This document shows, in pieces, positions 35,754 through 43,172 of a stretch of 64,000 bases of DNA. Source of the stretch: Bdellovibrionota bacterium (GTDB lineage Bacteria > Bdellovibrionota > Bdellovibrionia > Bdellovibrionales > JAEYZS01); NCBI GenBank assembly GCA_040386775.1, contig JAZKEU010000009.1:113453-177452 (forward strand), in the 5' to 3' direction. The notes under the pieces were generated by a model, which worked only from the letters and a program-made list of their open reading frames with translations, ran no database searches and was not told where the DNA came from. The translations under genes were made by a program, and so were the position numbers. The number at the start of each line of letters is the position of its first letter. Position 1 is the stretch's first letter.

Positions 35754-36170
35754 TTATTCGATATTCATCTTTTGTTTGATTTGGGCGACTTCTACTTTGT
35801 CTAGGTTTGAGCAATGTAAGAAGTGCGATACTTTATCGCTTAGGCACTTTGAGTGGTTTCTAATTCCACCGCAAGAAAGTCTATTGTCGTAGCATTTTTT
35901 AACTTGGTTTCCACCGAATTTTTGATGAAGAGAGAGAAGTTCTAAATCCAATTGTCCCTCTGCGATTTCTTCAGGAGTAACTTCAACGGTTGCTGCAGAG
36001 ACAGAGGCAATTCCTCTCTCGACTTCTGTGGATTTCCCGACCTCATAGAATTTATAAACGCCCAGAACTGATACAATAAAAAGTAACATAGTGATCTTGT
36101 TTTGTTCAGCAGCGTTTTTCATGAATATTGATCGGACAAAGGTCTTAGGACCTTTAGAGATTTCAAGCAC
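35754..36170 (-). CDS. small membrane-anchored protein of unknown function
   Basis: 138 residues if GTG 36170 is used; ATG 36122 (MKNAAEQ) is a plausible shorter start and gives 122 residues. One membrane segment (ITMLLFIVSVLGVYKFYEVG) is followed by an acidic stretch and a C-terminal part with four cysteines (VKKCYDNRLSCGGIRNHSKC...LHCSN). The cysteine set may form disulfides outside the membrane. It lies two bases after the upstream unknown gene. No family recognised. Confidence 0.6.
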   Translation of the reverse strand: MLEISKGPKTFVRSIFMKNAAEQNKITMLLFIVSVLGVYKFYEVGKSTEVERGIASVSAATVEVTPEEIAEGQLDLELLSLHQKFGGNQVKKCYDNRLSCGGIRNHSKCLSDKVSHFLHCSNLDKVEVAQIKQKMNIE

Positions 36171-36185
36171 CTTTAGAGATTTTCG
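36138..36185. repeat. small hairpin and 13-bp direct repeat at a gene junction
   Basis: AAAGGTC/GACCTTT with a four-base loop (36138-36155) overlaps the first copy of a direct repeat CCTTTAGAGATTT (36150-36162), repeated at 36170-36182. The second copy includes the end of the upstream unknown gene. Duplicated gene-end sequence suggests a small tandem duplication. Confidence 0.45.
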
Positions 36186-36685
36186 AGAGAAATCTTCTGA
36201 TTTACGAGAGTAAAGCTCTTTGTATTGCTGTCGAACTTTATGACATTTAAGTGTGCGCTAAGATTATTATCAAAGCCTGGAACTATAATTTCACTCATAG
36301 GATCGTCATCGATATTGATGTAAGCAAGATTAGTGGCGTTCCCGCCCAGTAAAAAATAACCTTCGTATTTACTGCCAGTATCAATTTGAGACACAAGTTC
36401 ATAATTGTATTGATTAATGATTTTATAGATTTCCACCATAATTTTATTACTGATTTTTACCTTCATAATTTGGTAAGGCTCAGAATTGGTGTCTGGAGTG
36501 AATACAAGAATAGAGAGAACTTTTCTGTCCAGTTGTAGTGACGGAAATATCAAAGCGGAATTGAGTGACAGAATGTAAACAGCAAGTATTAAGAAGCCCA
36601 CAATAAAAAAGAATGTTTTTTTATAAGCGGTTAGCTTTAAAATATTTGTCTTCAGCATTTTTAGTAAAATCATCACTTGTCTCAC
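36173..36685 (-). CDS. membrane-anchored protein of unknown function
   Basis: 170 residues with one N-terminal membrane helix (TFFFIVGFLILAVYILSLNSALIF, about 24-47) and a beta-rich exterior domain. NATNLAYINIDDDPMSEIIVPGFD resembles the Asp-rich blade of VCBS/FG-GAP-type repeats found in secreted proteins. Only one such unit is seen. Starts at 36685, 36673 and 36658 are possible. Same strand and 2 bases from the next unknown gene, so they may form a pair. Confidence 0.6.
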   Translation of the reverse strand: MRQVMILLKMLKTNILKLTAYKKTFFFIVGFLILAVYILSLNSALIFPSLQLDRKVLSILVFTPDTNSEPYQIMKVKISNKIMVEIYKIINQYNYELVSQIDTGSKYEGYFLLGGNATNLAYINIDDDPMSEIIVPGFDNNLSAHLNVIKFDSNTKSFTLVNQKISLENL

Positions 36686-36713
36686 TTAGTACCTTAAGTT
36701 TATTGTATGACAT

Positions 36714-37313
36714 ATGAAACCACAAGACCTTTACAAGCTGATTGAATCTAGAAAATCCATTCGAAAGTACAAAAAAGATCCCGTACCTCAAGATGTACTA
36801 GAGAGAATCCTCAACGCCGGAATGCATGCCCCATCTGGAAAGAACAAGCAGAACTGGAGATTCTTTGTGGTTCAAGGGAAGAAAAAAGACGAATACCTGA
36901 AATATTCGCAAAAAAGCTGGTTAGGTATAAAAGATATTCTTCAAAAGACACTTAAGCCTTCTCTATATGAATTCACAGAAAGATTCTTCTATACTCTTGG
37001 AGATGCGCCCGTACACATCTTTTGTTACTCATTGAATGATCCAGAAGAGCGTCACTACACAAGTATTGGTAGTGTCTATATGGCTGTGGAAAACATGATT
37101 TTAGCGGCGGTGAGTGAGGGACTTGGAACTTGTCCCATGGGAGCACCACTTGAGATTAAAGATGATGTGGATAAATTTTTAGGAATTAAAGACATTGCTG
37201 TTCCTGCGGGAGCGGAATTGGAACTTTTGTGTGGACTTGTTTTGGGTTATCCCGATCATGAACCACCGAAGGCCCCAAGACAGGTTGAGGGAAGAGTAAC
37301 TTACTTAGGGTAA
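36714..37313 (+). CDS. nitroreductase-family flavoprotein
   Basis: 199 residues. The FMN-dependent nitroreductase fold starts with IESRKSIRKYKKDPVPQDVLERIL and APSGKNKQNWRFFVVQ (FMN phosphate site), followed by MAVENMILAAVSEGLGTCPMG and the C-terminal GYPDHEPPKAPR. The fold uses NAD(P)H to reduce nitro groups, quinones or flavins. The physiological substrate is unknown. It overlaps the convergent small secreted gene by 9 bases. Confidence 0.88.
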   Translation: MKPQDLYKLIESRKSIRKYKKDPVPQDVLERILNAGMHAPSGKNKQNWRFFVVQGKKKDEYLKYSQKSWLGIKDILQKTLKPSLYEFTERFFYTLGDAPVHIFCYSLNDPEERHYTSIGSVYMAVENMILAAVSEGLGTCPMGAPLEIKDDVDKFLGIKDIAVPAGAELELLCGLVLGYPDHEPPKAPRQVEGRVTYLG

Positions 37314-37664
37314 TTCTTCCGCTTCGGTCTTACAGACGTAACAAATCGTGTAGAACGAAGAAAAGGGCACGCCATCATCTCTAACGCCGCGGTAATGTCC
37401 TGAGGCGGTTTGATGGCAGTTGTATTTTGTAGAAAGATTTTTGTTTAAAATTAGGGTCTCCTGGGCGCGCTCGCAGTTGAAATTATTTTCTCGAAAAAAA
37501 TCTTGATTTACCAACTTGCATTTTCCATTTGGAACCTCGAGCTTTAGATTAGAAGAGGCTTTGAATATGTTAAAGGAACCCACTTCACTTTTGAGAGGAA
37601 GTGTACATTCCTTGCTCTGAGCTAAGGAACCGAAAGAAATCATAATGATTAAAATATATTTCAT
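37305..37664 (-). CDS. small secreted protein of unknown function
   Basis: About 119 residues from ATG 37664, preceded by GGTGGTG; four codons upstream another ATG (37676) is less likely. The signal is MKYILIIMISFGSLAQS, then KECTLPL. The mature part has six cysteines including CERAQE, YNCHQTASGHYRG and a C-terminal TICYVCKTE. This suggests a compact disulfide-bonded protein. No family recognised. Confidence 0.65.
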   Translation of the reverse strand: MKYILIIMISFGSLAQSKECTLPLKSEVGSFNIFKASSNLKLEVPNGKCKLVNQDFFRENNFNCERAQETLILNKNLSTKYNCHQTASGHYRGVRDDGVPFSSFYTICYVCKTEAEELP

Positions 37665-37810
37665 AAACACCACCATCTAAAAATTATTATATCAAAAATT
37701 AAAGACTCCATAGCGAGAGTTGTAAATTGGATAGGTACGTCAAATTTCTTTACAGAGTTCCTTGTGGTGTAAATCAATATACGCTCTAATGAGTCCATTA
37801 AGGGGGATTT

Positions 37811-38353
37811 ATGAAATATATTTTAGTTCTTACGGTAACGTTTTTTGCACAATTTTCAGTTGGGGGAACCATCGTTTTGGTAGAGACAAATAAGGGAAAT
37901 TTCGAAATCGAATTGAATGATGAGAAAGCTCCAGTTTCATCAGAGAATTTTTTAAAGTATGTAGACTCAGGTTTTTATAACGGCACAATCTTCCACAGAG
38001 CAGTCAAAAATTTCGTCGTGCAAGCGGGAGGATTAACCTCGGACATGCAGGAGAAAGAAACATTAGCTCCTATCCCAAGCGAAGCCAAGAATGGTTTAAG
38101 TAATCTTAAGGGCACATTAGGAATGGCAAGAACAGCAGACATTAATAGCGCCACTTCACAATTCTACGTAAACACTAAAGACAACACGGGACTGGATTAC
38201 TCTTCAACAAAAGCAGGATACACAGTCTTTGGAAAAGTGATCAGCGGTTACGAAGTGATTGAGGTCATCGAAAATTCTCCGGTTCATTCCGTGGATGGAT
38301 ACGATGATGTCCCTCAAGAAGCAATTGTTATAGAGAGCATGAAGAGAAAGTAA
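37811..38353 (+). CDS. periplasmic peptidyl-prolyl cis-trans isomerase (cyclophilin)
   Basis: 180 residues with a signal peptide (MKYILVLTVTFFAQFSVG) and a compact bacterial cyclophilin: GNFEIELNDEKAPVSSENFLKYV, FHRAVKNFVVQAGG (catalytic Arg), GTLGMARTADINSATSQFYVN, and VFGKVISGYEVIEVIE. It isomerises Xaa-Pro bonds outside the cytoplasm. PpiA-type by signal. AAGGGGGA precedes the ATG. A long hairpin shared with 42.1 kb follows. Confidence 0.92.
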   Translation: MKYILVLTVTFFAQFSVGGTIVLVETNKGNFEIELNDEKAPVSSENFLKYVDSGFYNGTIFHRAVKNFVVQAGGLTSDMQEKETLAPIPSEAKNGLSNLKGTLGMARTADINSATSQFYVNTKDNTGLDYSSTKAGYTVFGKVISGYEVIEVIENSPVHSVDGYDDVPQEAIVIESMKRK

Positions 38354-38698
38354 ATGCGTATACTTTTTCTTATACACATAGCAACACCGCGGCGGTGTTG
38401 CTATGTGTCTTTGGTCTTTGGAAATCAAATCGATCATTTTTTCTGAACTTTAATGACTCGGTCCTAATTCCAAGACATTCCCCATGGATACTGAGCTAAT
38501 TGTGGGCTAAACAACATCTGACAACTTCCACTTTCTAGCATATTAATTGCAAATTAACTGAAGTATATAAGAACAGTATTGATTAAAGCCACTTGTTCAA
38601 TGATCAAAACTTGTTTGAAAAAGAGCTGGTCATTGATCGGCGTTTTTTATGACGTTACATTTCGCCCGCGGCGAAGCTCTGCGATGGCAGTAATTGGA
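38354..38698. other. 345-base region without a gene
   Basis: Contains the CATAGCAACACC hairpin (38374-38408), and near 38597-38650 a TCAATGA/TCATTGA stem followed by a run of six T that could end a small RNA. TTCGCC/GGCGAA (38663-38677) lies next to the end of the nucleotidyltransferase gene. No tRNA fold or coding frame was seen. Confidence 0.5.
38374..38408. repeat. long hairpin after cyclophilin gene (family with 42141-42173)
   Basis: A perfect 16-bp stem around a 3-base loop. Its arm includes CATAGCAACACC, which also forms a hairpin arm at 42141. No uniform T-tract follows on either strand, so it is a stable structure rather than a standard terminator. Confidence 0.6.
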
Positions 38699-39145
38699 TT
38701 ATTTTAAATTTTGCTTTAAATATTCTAAAAGTAGATTTGATTTTTCAACTCTTCCCATCAGATGGTATGCCTTGGCCCAAACTGCGGGGCTGCCAACTGG
38801 AACTTCTTCCCATTCTTTTATGACTAGTGTTGGGACGTTGAAAACTCCTGAGCTTGTGCGGATCGCAAAGCCGCCGATGAGATCAATCGATGTATTTTCT
38901 ATTTTGATTACGCATAAATATTTTGAAGGAAATAATTCTGTTGGAGGCTTTACTTCATAATTGAGACCTTTAAGCAAAGGCTCAACAGTTTCCCATTCTG
39001 CGTCTGTCGTAAGGTCCCAATCGCGCACATCTTTTACCAACCCTAAGCAAGCCATCAATCCGCTGCCTCCCAAAGCATGCTTAATGCCCGCCTTCTTTAA
39101 GCGAGAAGAAATTTCTTTCAATGCGGAGAAATCCGGAGTTTGCAT
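38699..39145 (-). CDS. nucleotidyltransferase-like protein, small
   Basis: 148 residues from ATG 39145, six bases after AAGGG; an upstream in-frame ATG at 39166 lacks a site. It has the polymerase-beta-type signature: GGSGLMACLGLV then DVRDWDLTTD, giving GG(S)...DxD, with a third acid in TSIDLIGGFA. Such minimal transferases include antitoxin or toxin partners (MNT, AbiEii), tRNA nucleotidyltransferase relatives and lone proteins. No HEPN partner sits beside it. The substrate cannot be assigned. Confidence 0.65.
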   Translation of the reverse strand: MQTPDFSALKEISSRLKKAGIKHALGGSGLMACLGLVKDVRDWDLTTDAEWETVEPLLKGLNYEVKPPTELFPSKYLCVIKIENTSIDLIGGFAIRTSSGVFNVPTLVIKEWEEVPVGSPAVWAKAYHLMGRVEKSNLLLEYLKQNLK

Positions 39146-39226
39146 GTATACCCTTACCACTTTCAATTATTTTTTATTTTTTGAAATTGCAGTATCATAA
39201 CGAATGTCCTCCGCTCGCTCCCGCGA

Positions 39227-40090
39227 TCATAAGATTTGTTTTTTCAACCAATCGGACATTCTAGAAATAATATCTTTATTCGTGAATCGGCTTCGTGACC
39301 ACCAAATGCCATATTTACTCTGGCCTCCTGGTTTTTCGCGAATGATGTAGAGTTGCTTAGTCTCCACTTCGTCTTTGACGACATAACGAGGTAGCAAGCA
39401 CCAACCGAAACCACTTAAGCAGGCGGCGCGAGCAGTAGATATGTCATTAAAGTACGCTGCAATATTAAGTTTATTTTCATTCTCTGACTCTGAAAAAATC
39501 TTGTCAGGATAAAGACGCTCACAGGCCAAGTGAGGGGTTTGGTAGAGCCCGTGGTTTTCAATCATAGTTTTATATTTTTTAAGAAACGATTTTGAAGCGA
39601 CGGCAACAATTGGTTCTGAAATGAGTTGCTTGTAAGCTAATTGCGGATCAGAGGGTCTGTCGCAATCAATTCCAATATCAATCTTGCCATTCAAAAGTGC
39701 TTCCTCAGTTCCGTTTTCAAAAGTGTAAAGAGAGAGTTTTGTATTTGGAAAGAGTTCAACAAGTGTCGTGAACTGTGGCGCCATGACTCTGGCTGCAAAC
39801 TCACGGTTCGTTCCAATTCTTAAAACAGATTGAAGTTCTGCAAGCTGAGTTTGAACGCGGATGGAGTCTCGTGTTTGACTATTGAGTCTTCGGCCAATTT
39901 CTGTGAGTACCCATCGTCCATTTCTTTTTTCTATGGCTGGATATTTCTCGCTGATGCGAGCCAACTGCCGGGATACACCTGAGGCATCTTTGCGGAAAGC
40001 CTGTGCCGTCGCCTCAATAGTTAATGCCTCTTCTAGCTCCAAAAGAAGCTCACAGTCGGAAGAGGAAAGTGGAAAACGATTTTTTTGCAT
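39227..40090 (-). CDS. LysR-family transcriptional regulator
   Basis: 287 residues. The N-terminal winged helix reads LELEEALTIEATAQAFRKDASGVSRQLARISEKYPAIEKRNGRWVLTEIGRRL, with the recognition helix SGVSRQLARI. A LysR substrate-binding domain follows (EPIVAVASKSFLKKY, ARAACLSGFGWCLLPRYVV). It starts 147 bases from a divergent secreted-protein gene; an inverted repeat sits in that gap (40149-40175). Effector unknown; likely regulates the divergent pair and itself. Confidence 0.88.
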   Translation of the reverse strand: MQKNRFPLSSSDCELLLELEEALTIEATAQAFRKDASGVSRQLARISEKYPAIEKRNGRWVLTEIGRRLNSQTRDSIRVQTQLAELQSVLRIGTNREFAARVMAPQFTTLVELFPNTKLSLYTFENGTEEALLNGKIDIGIDCDRPSDPQLAYKQLISEPIVAVASKSFLKKYKTMIENHGLYQTPHLACERLYPDKIFSESENENKLNIAAYFNDISTARAACLSGFGWCLLPRYVVKDEVETKQLYIIREKPGGQSKYGIWWSRSRFTNKDIISRMSDWLKKQIL

Positions 40091-40148
40091 GAGGCCCCCT
40101 AATAAATCTCAAAGTACTAGATTTTGTGAAAATCGCAATAAAGTTATG

Positions 40149-40175
40149 CATTATTTGCAATTTACTCATAATGCG
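40149..40175. promoter_or_regulatory. candidate LysR operator
   Basis: GCATTAT and ATAATGC form a perfect 7-bp inverted repeat spaced by 13 bases, 59 bases before the LysR start and 63 before the divergent gene. LysR sites usually have a T-N11-A core within such symmetry. Assignment by position only. Confidence 0.45.
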
Positions 40176-40237
40176 CATTCAAATAACAATGGTTTAAGTC
40201 GGTGAGTGATCATCGACTATAACAATAAGGGGGATAT

Positions 40238-40570
40238 ATGAAGAAAAGCCAAACGATTTTGAATGTGGGGGTCACTATGCTAACAACATTAGGTGCCGCT
40301 TCGGTGTTTGCCGAGAATTTGCCGGTACCGCGAGCTCACGACATTCAGCCAATGGCTGGTAACTGTGCCATTGGGCCATTTCCGCAGACGGATAAAGCAG
40401 GACCATACAACGCACATTGTGCTGTACTTACGGACGGCGAGAAATGTTTAGCTGTAATTAAGCAATACATGAGCAGTGAAGGAGTTTTGAAAAAAGTCAG
40501 TTTAGGTGAAGAAGAAAAAGTCGCTTATTGTTTAGAACATTTCAAAAATGAGATCTTAGGAGAAGAATAA
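40238..40570 (+). CDS. small secreted cysteine-containing protein
   Basis: 110 residues. The signal is the hydrophobic TILNVGVTMLTTLGAASVFA, cleaved before ENLPVPRAH. The mature part has GNCAIGPFPQTDKAGPYNAHCAVLTDGEKC and a later Cys in AYCLEHF, four cysteines in all. I do not recognise the family. The next gene starts 3 bases after its stop, so the two are one unit, opposite the LysR gene. Confidence 0.65.
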   Translation: MKKSQTILNVGVTMLTTLGAASVFAENLPVPRAHDIQPMAGNCAIGPFPQTDKAGPYNAHCAVLTDGEKCLAVIKQYMSSEGVLKKVSLGEEEKVAYCLEHFKNEILGEE

Positions 40571-40573
40571 AAA

Positions 40574-41539
40574 ATGGTTATCCAAGAATCGGAAGATTTT
40601 GATTTGTCAGAGTCCGCTTATCAAAGGGTGATTTCTAAGCTTGAAAGAAAGCCTGAGATCTTCACTTTTGAGTCAGATCCGCTCTTGGCTTCTTTAATAG
40701 CCTGTCTTGGAATACAATTTGATCTTGGTAAAAAAGATTGGGACCGGTTGAGCGCTCCCCTCAATGTAAAAATTGGGGGAGCTTCTAATTTATGGAAATC
40801 CAAACTAATTAGTTTTAAAGATGAGATTGGTCTTTGTTTATGGTCTTCTGAGATTGATGAATTTAAACCTGACCATATTGATCTTAAATATATTCTTCAT
40901 CCTCTCTCACTTGACGAAAATCACAAACTCAGTCGTTTAATTATTTTTCCAAATCTTATTGCTCAACATTATAGAAAACTTGGCATCAATTTGGTTATCG
41001 TCAAAAAATGGGCCTTAAGTTCTTTTCTTGCAGAAGCAAAAAATACAACCAACTATCTACTGACTAATGAACTTGAGATGACCAATGGTACGCCTTTAAT
41101 TCAGGCTCAACTCATGGCCACCAATCAGCTGGCCTTCCAAGGTACACATGATTTAGCGGATCATCTCTTGGGGGCAAATCGATTTGGGTTAGAGCGCAAC
41201 CAAAGCTTTTACGCCCTCATTCATGACAAAATGGAAAAAGCTCTTTTACAGGAGCACTCTAGACCAAACATCATGCGGGTTTTGGCTTACCTCATGGGCG
41301 TGATACTTGACGATATGGCTCAACCCATTTGGTATAATTCAGAAAAACATTATCAAACTCTGAAAAAAGCATTAAATAATTTTGAAAACTTAGAAAAATT
41401 TTCTTCAGACAAAGCAGACCTTTCTCTTCCGCCATCATTTCACGCCCTCGTTTCAGTCCTAAGGGATAATAAATTTAATGCTGAGCCTGGCGAGGCATAC
41501 GATAATTTTATTAAGAGCCTTTGTTATCTATGTCTATAG
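40574..41539 (+). CDS. cytoplasmic protein of unknown function
   Basis: 321 residues, no signal or membrane segment. Moderately conserved-looking stretches include GTPLIQAQLMATNQLAFQGTHDLADHLLGANR, with His-Asp-x-x-Asp-His spacing that could bind a metal, then FYALIHDKMEKALL. I cannot assign a family. It follows the small secreted protein by 3 bases and is probably controlled with it by the divergent LysR regulator. Confidence 0.6.
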   Translation: MVIQESEDFDLSESAYQRVISKLERKPEIFTFESDPLLASLIACLGIQFDLGKKDWDRLSAPLNVKIGGASNLWKSKLISFKDEIGLCLWSSEIDEFKPDHIDLKYILHPLSLDENHKLSRLIIFPNLIAQHYRKLGINLVIVKKWALSSFLAEAKNTTNYLLTNELEMTNGTPLIQAQLMATNQLAFQGTHDLADHLLGANRFGLERNQSFYALIHDKMEKALLQEHSRPNIMRVLAYLMGVILDDMAQPIWYNSEKHYQTLKKALNNFENLEKFSSDKADLSLPPSFHALVSVLRDNKFNAEPGEAYDNFIKSLCYLCL

Positions 41540-41739
41540 TTGTTTTATATAAATAAACGACATTTTGATTTTGTAAAAATAGCTCTTATGGGGCAATTTT
41601 TGTCCCAATATGTTTCATGAAAATTTGGAAAAAACTAAATACTAGTTTATGTTCGCTCAAGTTTAATAGGATTCTTGGGAGCTGTAATCACCAAGTATCT
41701 AGTTTTTTAACAAAGATTACTTTTTATAAGGAGACTAAT

Positions 41740-42087
41740 GTGAAAACTTTAATCTTATCCTCTCTCTTTTCTTTATTATTACCTTTGTCTGCAATGGCGA
41801 ATAACCTGGCTCTTCCCGAAAGCACAAGCGCTTTGACTTTAAAACTCGAAGCTCTAGCCACATGCAATTTTACTGGGATGAATGGGGAAATTACAGAGAC
41901 TGCAGACGAAATTCAGGTATATATCGAAGTAACAGAGTTTACGAAAAAAGGATGCTTTGACAAGAGACAAGTGTCTGATTCAGTAAAAATAAAGTTATCG
42001 TCTAAGCAAGCGAATTCCGGAAAAAATATAGTGATCAAGTCAGATGATCAGTCTGTAAATTTGGTTGGAGTTGATTTTAATAACTAA
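41740..42087 (+). CDS. small secreted protein of unknown function
   Basis: 115 residues from GTG 41740, seven bases after AAGGAG; the longer in-frame start at 41617 would place a non-signal stretch first. Signal MKTLILSSLFSLLLPLSAMA, then NNLALPES. The mature part is about 95 residues, beta-rich, with two cysteines (ATCNFT and GCFDKR). No family recognised. A shared hairpin follows. Confidence 0.65.
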   Translation: MKTLILSSLFSLLLPLSAMANNLALPESTSALTLKLEALATCNFTGMNGEITETADEIQVYIEVTEFTKKGCFDKRQVSDSVKIKLSSKQANSGKNIVIKSDDQSVNLVGVDFNN

Positions 42088-42140
42088 GAATTTTTTATGG
42101 ATCTAGGATAAAATTATGAAGAAGACATTATTTTTTCCTA

Positions 42141-42173
42141 AGCATAGCAACACCTTCGTGGTGTTGCTATGCT
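42141..42173. repeat. hairpin sharing the CATAGCAACACC arm (family with 38374-38408)
   Basis: A 14-bp stem around a TTCGT loop. Twelve arm bases equal those of the hairpin at 38374, while the loops and flanks differ. This points to a dispersed palindromic repeat or a shared functional hairpin. Confidence 0.6.
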
Positions 42174-42310
42174 TCCTCTATAATTCGGAATTTAGAAATC
42201 ATTTTTATTTTCACAAAGAGTTTGTTGGATTGCTTATTTTCGGATTTTGATTCGTTATTCGGACACAGTTCATTCTCATAAACAATCCATTGATTTATAC
42301 CTAGGCTCTT

Positions 42311-42389
42311 AAAATGCAAGAAGGAAACCTGCTTAGCAAGTTCCCTCCTTGGATGAACCTCATTTGTTCCACAAACAAAGGAGGTCCGG
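42311..42389 (+). promoter_or_regulatory. structured leader of micropeptide element, copy 2
   Basis: The leader ATG is at 42314 (ATGCAAGAAGGA). Hairpin 1 has nine of eleven pairs (42318-42328 with 42340-42350) with an inner TGC-TTA-GCA cap. TTGGATGAAC follows. Hairpin 2 pairs ACCTC (42357-42361) with GAGGT (42381-42385), with inner TTTGT/ACAAA, placing the ribosome-binding site in the 3' arm as in copy 1. CCTCCTT in hairpin 1 can alternatively pair with AAGGAGG. A 27-codon upstream frame runs into the micropeptide start. Confidence 0.65.
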
Positions 42390-42488
42390 ATGAATAAACG
42401 ACAAAAACAACTGTTGGTTATTCTTCGGCATATTTTAGGGATTATTAAATCTGTCCTTTGGATAGTTTTTATAATATTATTACTTTAA
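42390..42488 (+). CDS. 32-residue hydrophobic micropeptide, copy 2
   Basis: ATG 42390 follows AAAGGAGG. The peptide starts MNKRQKQLLVILRHILGI and ends VLWIVFIILLL, a basic head and one hydrophobic helix. It shares with copy 1 an R-(Q/H)-I-L unit, then (I/V)LW with Trp at residue 24. Its last three codons overlap the 3' end of pgeF on the other strand. Its function is unknown. Confidence 0.55.
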   Translation: MNKRQKQLLVILRHILGIIKSVLWIVFIILLL

Positions 42489-43172
42489 ATAAATAAAACT
42501 ATAATTACGACAAGAGGCCTTCTGTCTTCTAAACGAAGAATACTCTTCGTTTGTCATTGTATCGATATTCGAAAAATAAAGTTCTTGAATTTGAATTGGC
42601 AGTTCAAGCATCTGCGCATGAACAATTTTTTTTAAATTGAAAAAATATTTATGAGTATCTTCATCGTGAATGTATTGGCCATGATCGATCTCGGTGCATT
42701 TTATTAACTTCATCGCGACATCTTCATCAACTTCAAAGCTTTTATATTGAATATGTGGCCCAACATAAACTGAAATTAAAGGTGAACGAGACTCTTTGGT
42801 AAATTGCTCAAGGCCGATCTTTGTAATTTTATTCTCAACCCCTCGCCATCCGGCATGAAGTCCCATAATCCATTTATTGTGCTGGTCATAGGCTAAGATA
42901 GGTAAGCAGTCTGCGGTTTGGATCACCAAGCCCAAGTTCTTTGTAGCAGTATAGTGACCGTCGGCTTGGTGCAGTTCATCGGTATACCTATCAAAATGAA
43001 CAACTTTATTTCCATGGACTTGCTTTAAGAATTGGAATTGAATGCTTGGGAAAAAAGAAAAGTGTTCCTTTTCGAAATGTTTATTTCCAAAGAATAAGAA
43101 AACTTGATCATTTTCGTAGTATTGTCCGTAAACCTTACCATTCTTATCAAATGTCTTAAGACTTATGAGCAT
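42480..43172 (-). CDS. pgeF: polyphenol-oxidase-like (YfiH/PgeF) purine nucleoside phosphorylase family protein
   Basis: 230 residues, normal for the YfiH/DUF152 family. It has QVHGNKVVHF, DGHYTATKNLGLVIQTADCLPILAYD (metal-binding Cys region), GLHAGWRGVENKITK and C-terminal RRQKASCRNYSFIYLK. Known members bind zinc, cleave nucleosides with phosphate and prevent wrong peptidoglycan amino-acid use. The start overlaps the rluD stop region by 17 bases. Confidence 0.9.
   Translation of the reverse strand: MLISLKTFDKNGKVYGQYYENDQVFLFFGNKHFEKEHFSFFPSIQFQFLKQVHGNKVVHFDRYTDELHQADGHYTATKNLGLVIQTADCLPILAYDQHNKWIMGLHAGWRGVENKITKIGLEQFTKESRSPLISVYVGPHIQYKSFEVDEDVAMKLIKCTEIDHGQYIHDEDTHKYFFNLKKIVHAQMLELPIQIQELYFSNIDTMTNEEYSSFRRQKASCRNYSFIYLK

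Larger units (their letters stand above)
42088..42479. other. 392-base region: hairpin and second micropeptide element
   Basis: Contains the CATAGCAACACC hairpin (42141-42173) and the second copy of the leader-micropeptide element (42311-42488), whose end overlaps pgeF. No standard gene. The stretch between 42174 and 42300 has only AT-rich, promoter-like sequence (for example TTTATAC at 42294-42300). Confidence 0.6.

Noticed and set aside
42314-42397. The 27-codon upstream frame as an independent gene
   Set aside because: Only the first seven codons resemble copy 1, where the frame stops early. The RNA pairing explains the conservation better, so it is described as part of the leader.
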